Below are positions 10,458 to 19,887 of a DNA stretch of 64,000 nucleotides, piece by piece. The DNA comes from Microbacterium yannicii (GTDB lineage: Bacteria > Actinomycetota > Actinomycetes > Actinomycetales > Microbacteriaceae). The number at the start of each line of letters is the position of its first letter. Positions within the stretch are counted from its first letter, which is position 1. The position numbers and the translations under genes are program-made. The notes beneath the pieces are model-generated. The model saw only the letters and a program-made list of their open reading frames with translations, made no database searches and was not told where the DNA came from. Location: the NCBI RefSeq assembly GCF_024055635.1, contig NZ_JAMXMB010000009.1:1-64000 (forward strand), written 5' to 3'.

Positions 10458-12542
10458 ATGGTCAGCCCGCAGTCCGTCCTCTCGCATCCAGCCGCGGCGC
10501 TGCTCAGCCCGCAGCTCGACGGGCTGGGTGTCGTGCTGGATGCCGACGGCGGCCGGCTGCGCGTCTGGTCCGGCGCGGCGGACGCCGTCGACCTCGTCGT
10601 GTTCGACGACACGGACCTCGATTGGATCACGGCGACCGAGCCGCTCGCCGCCATCGGCGGCGGAGTCTGGGAGGTCACCACTCCTCTGCTGCGCCCGGGC
10701 GCCCGCTACGCCATCCGCGTCGACGGTCCCCTGGGGGCCGGCAACACGTTCAACCGGGGCACGCTCCTGCTCGACCCCTACGCGCGCGGCCTCGACCGCA
10801 CCGGCTACGACGGGTGGCGATCGGCCGTCGTCGAGGGGTCGTTCGACTGGGGCGGCGTCTCCAAGCCCGCGGTCCCGCTGGACCGCACCGTGATCTACGA
10901 GGGCCACCTGAAGGGCCTCTCGAAGCGGCATCCCGATGTTCCCGGAGCCCTGCGCGGGACGTATGCCGGGCTGGCGCACCCGGCGATGGTCCAGCACTTC
11001 CTGGACCTCGGCGTCACGAGCATCGAACTCCTCCCGGTCCACGCCTTCGCCACGGAGCCGAGACTGCTCCAGCACGGTCTCACGAACTACTGGGGCTACA
11101 ACTCGCTGGGATTCTTCGCTCCGCACGGGGCGTACGCGACGGAGGAAGCTCGTCGCCACGGCCCCGAGGCGGTCCTGCGGGAGTTCAAGGGCATGGTGCG
11201 GCTGCTGCACGAGGCGGGTCTCGAGGTGATCCTCGACGTCGTCTACAACCACACCGCCGAAGAAGGCATCGGCGGTCCGCGCTCGAGCCTGCGCGGCATC
11301 GACAACCGCGCGTATTACCGCCAGCAGGACGACGGCGTGTACATCGACGTCACCGGCTGCGGCAATTCGCTGGACACCTCGACGGATGCCGCGGCCCGCC
11401 TGGTGCTGGACTCGCTGCGGTACTGGGCGAACGACGTGCAGATCGACGGGTTCCGTTTCGACCTGGCGGCGACGCTCGGCCGCGACCGGACGCACGCCTT
11501 CACTCCGGAGCATCCCCTGCTGCGCGCGATCGTGGACGACCCCGCACTGGCGGGTGTCAAGAAGATCGCAGAGCCCTGGGACGTCGGCATGGGCGGCTGG
11601 CAGACCGGCAACTTCGGAGACGGCTGGAGCGAGTGGAACGACCGCTACCGCGATCGCGTCCGCAACTTCTGGCTGAGCGATGTCGACTATGCGCGGCGCG
11701 CGTCCACCTCGCCCGTCGGGATCGGCGGCTTCGCGAACCGTCTCGCCGGCTCGGCGAACACCTTCGCCGATGAGCGCGGCCCTCTCGCGGGTGTGAACTT
11801 CGTGACGGCCCACGACGGATTCACGCTGCGTGATCTCGTCTCGTACGACGTCAAGCACAATGTGGGCAACGGCGAGCAGAACCGCGACGGCGCCGACACG
11901 AACCGCTCCTTCAACCACGGTGCCGAAGGCCCCACAGACGACCAGGCGATCCTCGCCACGCGACGCAAGGCGATGCGCAACCTGCTGGGCACGCTCCTGC
12001 TCTCGGCCGGTGTCCCCATGCTGACGGCGGGCGACGAGTTCGCGCGCACACAGCGGGGCAACAACAACGCGTACTGCCACGACTCCGCGCTCACATGGCT
12101 GTCGTGGGAGCATGCCCCGTGGCAACGGGATCTGTACGCGCATGTGCGCCACCTGCTGCGACTGCGCCGAGAGAACCCGGCCCTGCGCCCCAGCCGCTTC
12201 GCGCGGCTCGGCGAACGCACGCCGTCGGCATCCGTCATGGAGTGGTACGACGAGAACGGCCAGACCATGTCGATCGAGCGGTGGACGGATCCCGCGCACC
12301 GCACGCTGCAGTACGTGGCCGCGTCGACGCCCGAGTTCGAGGGGTTCAATCGCGTCCTCCTCATGATCCACGGCACCGAACGGCCGACCAGCGTCACGCT
12401 GCCGGACGTGGACGGCGTGACGCGATACGCATCGCTGTGGTCCAGCGCCGACGAGACGCCGTCCGAGGCGGAGCCGGTCTTCGCGCCCGGCGACACGATC
12501 GCCCTCGCCGGCACGACCATGCGCCTCTTCCGTGCCGAGTAG
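10458..12542 (+). CDS. glgX: glycogen debranching enzyme, isoamylase type (first copy)
   Basis: Hydrolyses alpha-1,6 branch points of glycogen-like glucans. The order is an N-terminal CBM48 sandwich, a GH13 barrel and a C-terminal beta domain. GH13 signatures are DVVYNHTAE, the nucleophile in GFRFDLAA (about residue 334), the acid/base in IAEPWDVG (about 370) and VTAHDGFTLRDL. About 694 residues. I chose the third of three close ATGs because a TATGGT box fits a leaderless start there. First gene of glgX-glgE-glgB, so it probably trims branched glucan built by GlgE and GlgB. A second copy lies in the treXYZ operon. Confidence 0.92.
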   Translation: MVSPQSVLSHPAAALLSPQLDGLGVVLDADGGRLRVWSGAADAVDLVVFDDTDLDWITATEPLAAIGGGVWEVTTPLLRPGARYAIRVDGPLGAGNTFNRGTLLLDPYARGLDRTGYDGWRSAVVEGSFDWGGVSKPAVPLDRTVIYEGHLKGLSKRHPDVPGALRGTYAGLAHPAMVQHFLDLGVTSIELLPVHAFATEPRLLQHGLTNYWGYNSLGFFAPHGAYATEEARRHGPEAVLREFKGMVRLLHEAGLEVILDVVYNHTAEEGIGGPRSSLRGIDNRAYYRQQDDGVYIDVTGCGNSLDTSTDAAARLVLDSLRYWANDVQIDGFRFDLAATLGRDRTHAFTPEHPLLRAIVDDPALAGVKKIAEPWDVGMGGWQTGNFGDGWSEWNDRYRDRVRNFWLSDVDYARRASTSPVGIGGFANRLAGSANTFADERGPLAGVNFVTAHDGFTLRDLVSYDVKHNVGNGEQNRDGADTNRSFNHGAEGPTDDQAILATRRKAMRNLLGTLLLSAGVPMLTAGDEFARTQRGNNNAYCHDSALTWLSWEHAPWQRDLYAHVRHLLRLRRENPALRPSRFARLGERTPSASVMEWYDENGQTMSIERWTDPAHRTLQYVAASTPEFEGFNRVLLMIHGTERPTSVTLPDVDGVTRYASLWSSADETPSEAEPVFAPGDTIALAGTTMRLFRAE

Positions 12543-12603
12543 ACCCGGTGCGATCCGGCGGCGGCCCGCCGTCGCGTCGCTGTCATCCCGGTCGGTCGCG
12601 CGA

Positions 12604-12609
12604 TAGGTT
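12604..12609 (+). promoter_or_regulatory. -10 box of leaderless glgE promoter
   Basis: TAGGTT, then exactly 6 nt, then the glgE GTG at 12616. It suggests that glgE-glgB can be transcribed apart from glgX. Confidence 0.5.
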
Positions 12610-12615
12610 CGACAC

Positions 12616-14700
12616 GTGGTCACGACGACGCGCTCTCAGCGCTCCCGCCCCTGGCGGAGCGCCTCGGCCCTCCCTGTCCGCGACATCCGTGCCTGGCAGG
12701 GGGAACGCGACACTGCAGCGCGGCGTGTCCCCCTCGCTCAGCCGTCACCGGCCGTCCCCTGGGGCGACTACCGGCCCAAGGCGTTCCAGGGCGAGGTGGT
12801 GCCGTTCCGCGTCACGGCGTTCCGCGAGGGGCACGATCGCATCGGCGTCCAGGTGCGTCTCTTCTCGCCGTCCGGAGACGAATCCCTGCATCGCCTGCAC
12901 GCGCTGAACGACGGCTTCGACCGCTGGCAGACCGAGGTGGCGCTGCTCGAGCAGGGCATCTGGCGCTTCCGGTTCGAGTCCTTCGGCGACGACTTCGCGA
13001 CGTGGGAGCATGCCGCCTCGGTCAAGATTGCGGCGGGAGTGGATGCCGCCGTCATGCGCGAGCTCGGAGCGCTGCTGTTCGAGCGCGCGGGTGCCGAGAA
13101 GGGGCGCCCGGCGGCCGAACGGCGCGCACTCGCCGGCGCGGCAGCATCCCTCCGCGACTCCGCCGTCGACGACATCGGGGCGCTCGCCATCGTCGAGGAT
13201 CCGGCGATCGCGGGGTTCTTCGAGGCGCGGCCCCTCATGTCGCTGGAAACGATCGGCGACGACTTCGAGCTCCTGGTCGAGCGCGAGCGCGCGGGTGTCG
13301 GCGCCTGGTACGAGTTCTTCCCCCGCTCCGAGGGCGCCCGGCGCCTCAAGGACGGCACCGTGAAGAGCGGCACGTTCCGCACGGCTGCCAAGCGGCTGCC
13401 GGCGGTCGCCGAGATGGGCTTCGACGTCCTGTATCTGCCGCCGATCCATCCGATCGGCATGGTGAACCGCAAGGGACCGAACAACACGCTCGACGCCGGA
13501 TCGGCAGATCCGGGCTCTCCGTGGGCCATCGGCTCGGCAGCCGGCGGACACGACGCCGTCCACCCCGATCTCGGCACGCTCGCCGACTTCCGTGCCTTCG
13601 TGCGCAGCGCGCGCGCCGCAGGGATCGAGGTCGCCCTCGATCTCGCGCTGCAGGCGGCCCCCGACCACCCCTGGGTCGCCGCGCACCCCGAGTGGTTCAC
13701 GACGCTCCCCGACGGGTCCATCGCCTTCGCCGAGAACCCGCCGAAGAAGTACCAGGACATCTACCCGGTCAACTTCGACAACGACCCGGCCGGCATCCGT
13801 GCCGAGGTGCTCCGGATCGTGCGCCACTGGATCGCGCAGGGAGTGCGCATCTTCCGCGTCGACAACCCGCACACGAAGCCGCTGCAGTTCTGGGAGTGGC
13901 TCATCGCCACCATCACCGCGGAGGAGCCCGACGTGGTCTTCCTCGCCGAGGCCTTCACGCGGCCCGCGCCGATGCAGAGCCTCGCCGCAGCCGGCTTCCA
14001 GCAGAGCTACACGTACTTCGCCTGGCGCAACACCAAGACCGAGCTCGAAGAGTTCTTGTCCGCGCTCGCACACGAGACCGACCACTTCCTCCGTCCGAAC
14101 CTCTTCGTCAACACGCCCGACATCCTCACTGAATACCTGCAGTTCGGCGGGCGCGCCGCCTACCGCATCCGTGCCGCCATCGCGGCCACCGCGGCGCCGA
14201 GCTACGGCGTGTACGCCGGGTACGAGCTCTACGAGAACGTGGCACGCCCGGGGTCCGAAGAGAACATCGACAACGAGAAGTACGAGTACAAATTCCGGGA
14301 TTGGGCCGGCGCCGTCGAGCGCGGCGAATCGCTGGCCCCGTTCCTCGCGCGGCTCAACGAGATCCGGCGCGCGCACCCCGCTCTCCGCCAGCTGCGCAAC
14401 CTCAGCGTCCACTGGAGCGACGACGACGCGATCCTGGTCTACGCCAAGCACCTCGACGCGGCGCTCTCACCCGACGGTCGCAGCGACACCATCATCGTGG
14501 TGGTGAACACCGATCCGCACTCGGTGCGCCAGACGATGGTCCATCTCGACACCCGCATCTGGGGCGTCGAACCCGGTTCGCCCTACGAGGTCGAGGACCT
14601 CGTGACCGGCGCCCGATGGACGTGGGCGGACCACAACTACGTCATGCTGGACGCGTTCACCGAGCCGGTCCATATCCTCCATGTGAAAGGGCCGCGATGA
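12616..14700 (+). CDS. glgE: alpha-1,4-glucan:maltose-1-phosphate maltosyltransferase
   Basis: GH13_3 enzyme that transfers maltose from maltose 1-phosphate onto a growing alpha-1,4-glucan, the polymerase of the actinobacterial GlgE pathway. The 694-residue protein has an N-terminal sandwich beginning around FQGEVVPFRVTAF, the family-specific MVNRKGPNN segment, the nucleophile in FRVDNPHTKP (about D416) and the acid/base in FLAEAFTRP (about E445). The GTG start is leaderless. It overlaps glgB by four bases. The enzymes that make maltose 1-phosphate (TreS with Pep2/Mak, or GlgM) are not in this window and must be encoded elsewhere if the pathway works. Confidence 0.95.
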   Translation: MVTTTRSQRSRPWRSASALPVRDIRAWQGERDTAARRVPLAQPSPAVPWGDYRPKAFQGEVVPFRVTAFREGHDRIGVQVRLFSPSGDESLHRLHALNDGFDRWQTEVALLEQGIWRFRFESFGDDFATWEHAASVKIAAGVDAAVMRELGALLFERAGAEKGRPAAERRALAGAAASLRDSAVDDIGALAIVEDPAIAGFFEARPLMSLETIGDDFELLVERERAGVGAWYEFFPRSEGARRLKDGTVKSGTFRTAAKRLPAVAEMGFDVLYLPPIHPIGMVNRKGPNNTLDAGSADPGSPWAIGSAAGGHDAVHPDLGTLADFRAFVRSARAAGIEVALDLALQAAPDHPWVAAHPEWFTTLPDGSIAFAENPPKKYQDIYPVNFDNDPAGIRAEVLRIVRHWIAQGVRIFRVDNPHTKPLQFWEWLIATITAEEPDVVFLAEAFTRPAPMQSLAAAGFQQSYTYFAWRNTKTELEEFLSALAHETDHFLRPNLFVNTPDILTEYLQFGGRAAYRIRAAIAATAAPSYGVYAGYELYENVARPGSEENIDNEKYEYKFRDWAGAVERGESLAPFLARLNEIRRAHPALRQLRNLSVHWSDDDAILVYAKHLDAALSPDGRSDTIIVVVNTDPHSVRQTMVHLDTRIWGVEPGSPYEVEDLVTGARWTWADHNYVMLDAFTEPVHILHVKGPR

Positions 14701-16874
14701 CGCTCTCCGACCAGATCCTCGACGCCGTCTCGACGGGCACCTATCACGACCCGCACGCCGTGCTCGGCATCCATCCCGACACGGATGCCGAAGGCACGGC
14801 GACGTGGACGATCCGTGCCCGCCGGCCGCTCGCCCGCAGCGTCACGGCGGTCTTCACCGACGGCACGCGCGTGCCGCTCGAACACGTGCGCGCAGGGATC
14901 TGGGAGGGCACGCGCGCCGGTGGGCTCGCCCGCTACGAGCTGCTCGCCACGTACGCGCAGGGACCGGACTACGTCGCCGACGATCCGTACCGCCACACGC
15001 CGACGATCGGCGAGCTCGACCTGCATCTGATCGCCGAAGGGCGCCATGAAGAGCTGTGGCGCGCGCTCGGCGCCCATGAGCGCGAGCACGACGGCACGAT
15101 GGGGACCGCCTTCACCGTGTGGGCCCCCAATGCGCGCGCGGTGCGCGTCGTCGGCGACTTCAACGGCTGGGACGGCCAGGGCCATGCCATGCGCTCCATG
15201 GGCGCCAGCGGCGTGTGGGAGATCTTCGTGCCGGGCATCGGCCAGGGCACGACCTACAAGTTCGAGCTGCGCGGACGGGGCGGCGAATGGGCGCTCAAGG
15301 CCGATCCGATGGCCCGGTTCGCCGAGGTGCCTCCGGCCACGGCATCCGTCGTCGTCCGCTCGTCCTACTCGTGGGGCGACACCGCCTGGCTGGCGGAGCG
15401 CGCGCGCTCGACCCCCGTCTCCCGGCCGATGTCGGTCTATGAGCTGCACTTCGGCTCGTGGCGCCAGGGACTGACATACCGTGCTGCCGCGGACGAGCTG
15501 ATCGACTACGTCACCGGGCAGGGGTTCACCCACGTCGAGTTCCTCCCGCTCGCCGAGCACCCCTTCGGCGGCTCGTGGGGCTATCAGGTCACGGGCTACT
15601 ACGCGCCCACCAGCCGGTTCGGACACCCCGACGATCTGCGGTACCTCATCGACAGACTCCACCAGGCCGGTATCGGCGTGATCATGGACTGGGTTCCCGG
15701 CCACTTCCCGAAGGATGCCTTCGCGCTGGCGCGGTTCGACGGCGAGCCGCTGTACGAGCACGCCGACCCCCGCCGCGGCGAGCACCGCGAGTGGGGCACC
15801 TACATCTTCGATTACGGTCGCAGCGAGGTGCGCAACTTCCTGGTGGCGAACGCCCTGTACTGGTTCGAGGAGTTCCACGTCGACGGGCTCCGGGTGGACG
15901 CCGTCGCCTCCATGCTCTACCTCGACTACTCCCGCAACGAGGGCGAGTGGGCCCCGAACGTGCACGGCGGCCGCGAGAACCTCGAGGCGATCCGCTTCCT
16001 CCAGGAAGTCAACGCCACCGCGTACAAGCGCTATCCCGGCATCGCGATGATCGCCGAGGAGTCGACCAGCTTCCCGGGTGTGACCGCGCCCACGAGCCAG
16101 GCGGGCCTCGGGTTCGGGTTCAAGTGGAACATGGGTTGGATGAACGACTCGCTCCAGTACATCAAGCGCGACCCGATCTACCGGGCGCATCACGAGGGTG
16201 AGCTGTCGTTCTCGTTCGTGTACGCGTTCAGCGAGAACTATGTGCTGCCGATCAGCCACGACGAGGTCGTCCACGGCAAGGGGAGCCTGTTCGGCCGGAT
16301 GCCCGGCGACCACTGGCAGCAGCTCGCGAACATGCGCGCGTTCCTCGCCTACATGTGGGGCCACCCCGGCAAGCAGCTGCTGTTCATGGGCCAGGAGTTC
16401 GGGCAGCTCTCGGAGTGGTCCGAAGGACGCTCACTCGACTGGTGGCTGCTCGATCAGCCGACGCACGCCCAGTTGCAGCAGTTCGTCGGTGTTCTCAACC
16501 GTGTGTACCGCGAACAGTCCGCCCTGTGGGCGCGTGACAGCGACGGCGCGGCCTTCACCCGGATCGGCTCCCCGACCTGGAATCCGAACGTCATCGCCTT
16601 CGCACGGCGCGACTGGCACGGCAACACCATCGTCGTGGTGGCGAACTTCTCGGGCCAGCCTCTGACGTCCTACGAGCTGGACATGCCCGAGAGCGGCGTC
16701 TGGCACGAGATCCTGAACACCGACGCGCAGGCGTACGGAGGATCGGGCGTGGGGAACCTCGGCGTCGTGCACGCCGGTGCGGGCGGCCGCGCATCGCTCG
16801 TGCTGCCGCCGCTGGGCGTGCTGTGGCTCCGTCACGAGACGAGTGCGCACATCCCCTCGCCCACGCAGGGCTGA
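14697..16874 (+). CDS. glgB: 1,4-alpha-glucan branching enzyme
   Basis: Cuts alpha-1,4 chains and rejoins them as alpha-1,6 branches. The 725-residue protein has two N-terminal CBM48-like domains (the second opens with MGTAFTVWAPNARAVRVV), a GH13 barrel and a C-terminal beta domain. The nucleophile is in GLRVDAVASM (about D401), the acid/base in IAEESTSFP (about E454), and SHDEVVHGKGSL completes the site. The ATG at 14697 overlaps the glgE stop (ATGA), giving coupled translation. The open frame continues upstream, but MTLSDQILDAVSTGTYHDPH is the family's usual N-terminus. It branches the GlgE product. Confidence 0.96.
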   Translation: MTLSDQILDAVSTGTYHDPHAVLGIHPDTDAEGTATWTIRARRPLARSVTAVFTDGTRVPLEHVRAGIWEGTRAGGLARYELLATYAQGPDYVADDPYRHTPTIGELDLHLIAEGRHEELWRALGAHEREHDGTMGTAFTVWAPNARAVRVVGDFNGWDGQGHAMRSMGASGVWEIFVPGIGQGTTYKFELRGRGGEWALKADPMARFAEVPPATASVVVRSSYSWGDTAWLAERARSTPVSRPMSVYELHFGSWRQGLTYRAAADELIDYVTGQGFTHVEFLPLAEHPFGGSWGYQVTGYYAPTSRFGHPDDLRYLIDRLHQAGIGVIMDWVPGHFPKDAFALARFDGEPLYEHADPRRGEHREWGTYIFDYGRSEVRNFLVANALYWFEEFHVDGLRVDAVASMLYLDYSRNEGEWAPNVHGGRENLEAIRFLQEVNATAYKRYPGIAMIAEESTSFPGVTAPTSQAGLGFGFKWNMGWMNDSLQYIKRDPIYRAHHEGELSFSFVYAFSENYVLPISHDEVVHGKGSLFGRMPGDHWQQLANMRAFLAYMWGHPGKQLLFMGQEFGQLSEWSEGRSLDWWLLDQPTHAQLQQFVGVLNRVYREQSALWARDSDGAAFTRIGSPTWNPNVIAFARRDWHGNTIVVVANFSGQPLTSYELDMPESGVWHEILNTDAQAYGGSGVGNLGVVHAGAGGRASLVLPPLGVLWLRHETSAHIPSPTQG

Positions 16875-16902
16875 GCGGGCCGCCGTCAGAGCAGCTGCGT
16901 CG

Positions 16903-17856
16903 TCAGAACAGCAGTGAGGCGAGGCGACCGCGCGCTGCGATGACGCGCGGGTCCGCGTCACCCACCAGCCCGAAGAGCTCCACGAGGCGCTCACGCACCG
17001 GCGCGCGCTCGTCCGACGGCAGCTGCGCGAACAGATCGAGCAGCCGTGCGAAGGCGTCCTCGACGTGTCCGCCCGTGATGTCGAGGTCGGCCACGGTCAG
17101 CTGCGCGGGGATGTCCAAGGGGGCGGATGCCGCGGCCGCGCGCGCGGCCTGCAGGTCGACGCCCTGCACGCGGAGCAGGAGCTGCACCTGGCCGAGTCCG
17201 GCGCGGGCCTCGGCGTCGCGGGGGTTCTCGGCGAGGGCCTTCTCGTATGCGCGCACGGCGCGAGCGTAGTCGCCCTCCTCGATCGCCTCGAAGGCCTCGG
17301 CGTGCAGCGGCGGCAGCGCGGGCTCGGCGGGCGCCTCTTCGGGAGCCTCACCGTCGACGGCAGCCGAACCGGTCACACCGTTCTGCGCCGCGAGCTGGAG
17401 GAGCTGCGCGAACACCTCGCGCACCTGCTGCTCCGGCACTGCTCCGGTGAACATCTGCACCGGCTGCCCGGCGACGAGGGCGACGACCATCGGGATCGAC
17501 TGTGCCCGGAACGCCTGCGACAGCTGGGGGTTGGCGTCGACATCGACCTTCGCCAGGACGAGGCGACCGCCGAGTTCGAGCACCACCTTCTCGAGGACGG
17601 GGCTCAGCTGCTTGCAGGGGCCGCACCACTCGGCCCAGAGGTCCACGACCACGGGAACGGTCCGCGACAGCTCGAGCACCTGCGGGAAGGTCTCGTCGGT
17701 GACGTCGAGCACCAGAGACGGCACGACGACGGCGCCGGCTCCGGCGGGGGCAGCTTCGTCACCGGAGGCAGCCGGCGCGGCGGATGCCGGCCGGTTGCGC
17801 AGGGTGGACAGGTCGACGGCACCGCGCAGCGAGGCGCCGAGAGTGGGATCGGTCAC
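16903..17856 (-). CDS. thioredoxin-domain TPR protein (YbbN/CnoX-like co-chaperone)
   Basis: The 317-residue protein has a thioredoxin fold at about residues 45-155 with an intact CGPC motif (AEWCGPCKQLSP), followed by tetratricopeptide-like helices at about 190-310 (GDYARAVRAYEKALAENPRD and neighbours). This layout matches YbbN/CnoX, which holds unfolding proteins and protects them from oxidation. The intact CXXC suggests redox activity, which E. coli YbbN lacks. An Ala/Pro-rich linker lies between residues 20 and 45. Its start overlaps the stop of the upstream membrane gene by four bases, so the two are co-translated. It is convergent with glgB. Confidence 0.88.
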   Translation of the reverse strand: MTDPTLGASLRGAVDLSTLRNRPASAAPAASGDEAAPAGAGAVVVPSLVLDVTDETFPQVLELSRTVPVVVDLWAEWCGPCKQLSPVLEKVVLELGGRLVLAKVDVDANPQLSQAFRAQSIPMVVALVAGQPVQMFTGAVPEQQVREVFAQLLQLAAQNGVTGSAAVDGEAPEEAPAEPALPPLHAEAFEAIEEGDYARAVRAYEKALAENPRDAEARAGLGQVQLLLRVQGVDLQAARAAAASAPLDIPAQLTVADLDITGGHVEDAFARLLDLFAQLPSDERAPVRERLVELFGLVGDADPRVIAARGRLASLLF

Positions 17857-19718
17857 GGAAGAACCTTCGCATCGAGAATGTCGGACGAGTAACCGAGCAG
17901 GCGGATCTTCTCGTTGGACCCGGGACCGGGAACGTAGAAGAACACCTGATCACTGTAGGTGGTCTCGAATCCCGTGGCTGACTGGGCCGCGCCGGCCAGG
18001 GTCTTCACGGAGGGGTTGTCGTCGACCTTGATCACCGCCTCCCCCACCGTGGGCGTCGCGGTGTCGATCTCGTTGATGTTCACCGCGACGATGGCCCCGC
18101 TCTCGACGGTCTGCAGGGCGAACGGCGCCTGCGGCCCTGCCGCCGACGAGAACTCGAGCTTGCCCGTCGACGCAGCGGTCTTGTTGAAGTCTTCGAGCCG
18201 GCGCTGACGGTCGGCGGCGACGCTCGTCCGGAACTGGTCGCCCTCGACCTCGAACAGGTCGTAGGAGGAACTGTTCTCGCCGTTGTTGATGACATCCGCG
18301 TAGGCGGCGGCGACCTGGTCGGGGGGCAGCACGAGGAAGGGAGAGTCAGGCTCCACAGCCGGGGCCCCGATGTACGAGGGCGCCAGGTCCGGGAGGGATG
18401 TCGACGCCTCCAGGCTGCCGATGTACGAGAGCTTGTAGTCGGCCCACTGATCCTGCTGGGTCATGACCATGATGCTCGACGTCTTCGACTCCTCGTCGTC
18501 CGCGACGGCGATCACCGAGCGCGGCCAGTCGTCGTAGGCCTGCGGCAGGATGATCTCGAGCGGCTTGGAGAGGATCGGGGCCGGAACCGGGTAATCGGCG
18601 ATCGCCGCGCGCAGCTTGTAGTTCGTGTCACGGGCGGCCAGCGCGGCGCCCTCGAGGCGCGTGTCGGCGAGGTCGCCGTCGAGCGCCGCATCGGCGTCGG
18701 CGACGGTCGAGGCGATGCGGGTCAGGATCCGCTCGGCCTGCGCCTTGGTGACTGCCGGAGCCTGCTGACCTTCGGGCGCGATGACCGTCGCCGTCGGGGA
18801 TGGCGTCGCCGAGGGTGCGAGCTGCGGCCAGGCGTCGGCGGAGCAGCCGGTGAACAGCAGGGCCGAGACAGCGACGACGGGCAGGACGGCGAACGCACGG
18901 CGTCCGCTCGCGACGGCACGGCGCGAGGTGGGTGTGCTGCTGATCACGCCCTTGTCATCCCCATCGATCGCGATGTCGATCGGCTCCGTGACGGGCAGCG
19001 GCAGCCCCTTGCGGCGCGGCCCGCGCTTCCGGCGGGCGTGACGGATGCCGAGGATGTAGAGGAACACGCCGATGGCCATGAGGATGCCGCCACCGACGAT
19101 GAGGGGACCCGCCCAGGGCGTCGAACTCTGCAGTGGCCAGGTAACGGTCACCTTGCTCGGCGCGGGTGCGGTGCCGTCAGCGGCGACCAGCACGCTCATC
19201 TCCTCCGGCAGCTGCAGCGGCGCGATCAGAAGATCCTTCTGCTGGTACTCGTCGAGCCACAGATCAGACCCGACCGGGCTGCGGCCGGCGGTGGCCGCGG
19301 CATCCGTCGCGGCGTCAGCGGCTGTGTCTTCGGGCGCAGCGCCCTCGGCGGGGGCCTCCGGCGTCGTGCCGGCGATGGCGTCGACCTCTGGCTCGACGAC
19401 CTCGGTCTCGACCTTCCCGTCGCCGTTCAGCGTGACGTGCGTGTACGTCGCGTCAGACAGCCAGGACTCCATGTCGGCCGTGCGGCCGTAGGAGGCGAAG
19501 AGGTCGCCGTCGGCCTGAGCGCGGAGCGTCTGGGTGCCGGGCATCTGGTTGAGGACCGTGCCGTCGATCAACAGGTACGGCGTCTTCTCTTCGACCGAGA
19601 TCGTCGCGGTCTGGGTCCGAGGTCCCTGGAAGATCGTCCGCTGGGCGATGCCCGCACCGATCATCACGGTGGCGAGGACGAACGCCAGCACCGCCCACAC
19701 GAAACGCACGAAGAACAC
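17853..19718 (-). CDS. membrane protein with internal lipobox, function unknown
   Basis: I do not recognise a named function. The 621-residue product has one N-terminal membrane helix (about 5-25), an exported domain of about 170 residues, a second helix (about 204-224) ending in a basic stop-transfer stretch (RHARRKRGPRRKG), then a cytosolic-looking linker. A third hydrophobic stretch ends in LLFTGC, a good lipobox with Cys near 292. A Pro/Thr/Ser linker and a globular domain of about 300 residues follow. The second half could be made alone from a GTG at 18947 as a 364-residue lipoprotein. It overlaps the thioredoxin-TPR gene by four bases. Similar full-length proteins occur in Microbacteriaceae, from memory. 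Confidence 0.75.
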   Translation of the reverse strand: MFFVRFVWAVLAFVLATVMIGAGIAQRTIFQGPRTQTATISVEEKTPYLLIDGTVLNQMPGTQTLRAQADGDLFASYGRTADMESWLSDATYTHVTLNGDGKVETEVVEPEVDAIAGTTPEAPAEGAAPEDTAADAATDAAATAGRSPVGSDLWLDEYQQKDLLIAPLQLPEEMSVLVAADGTAPAPSKVTVTWPLQSSTPWAGPLIVGGGILMAIGVFLYILGIRHARRKRGPRRKGLPLPVTEPIDIAIDGDDKGVISSTPTSRRAVASGRRAFAVLPVVAVSALLFTGCSADAWPQLAPSATPSPTATVIAPEGQQAPAVTKAQAERILTRIASTVADADAALDGDLADTRLEGAALAARDTNYKLRAAIADYPVPAPILSKPLEIILPQAYDDWPRSVIAVADDEESKTSSIMVMTQQDQWADYKLSYIGSLEASTSLPDLAPSYIGAPAVEPDSPFLVLPPDQVAAAYADVINNGENSSSYDLFEVEGDQFRTSVAADRQRRLEDFNKTAASTGKLEFSSAAGPQAPFALQTVESGAIVAVNINEIDTATPTVGEAVIKVDDNPSVKTLAGAAQSATGFETTYSDQVFFYVPGPGSNEKIRLLGYSSDILDAKVLP

Positions 19719-19765
19719 CTTTCCCGGACGCGCACACGGAGCGCGACCCTTCGATTCGACATTTC

Positions 19766-19771
19766 AGACTA
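19766..19771 (-). promoter_or_regulatory. -10 box for the membrane protein/thioredoxin-TPR operon
   Basis: TAGTCT on the minus strand in the divergent intergenic region, 48 nt before the ATG at 19718. No convincing -35 is seen. Confidence 0.4.
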
Positions 19772-19887
19772 GCGGGGATGACCTGGGAGGCGCGTGGGAG
19801 GGAGCATTCCGCGGACTGGGCGCGTCGCATGCGTATCCTGGGCGGACACGATCGGATCGACACGGAGTCGATCGGCAGGGGGACTCG

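Noticed and set aside
10395..12623. 742-codon minus-strand frame opposite glgX
   Set aside because: Complementary shadow of the GH13 gene, with composition typical of antisense frames at this GC.
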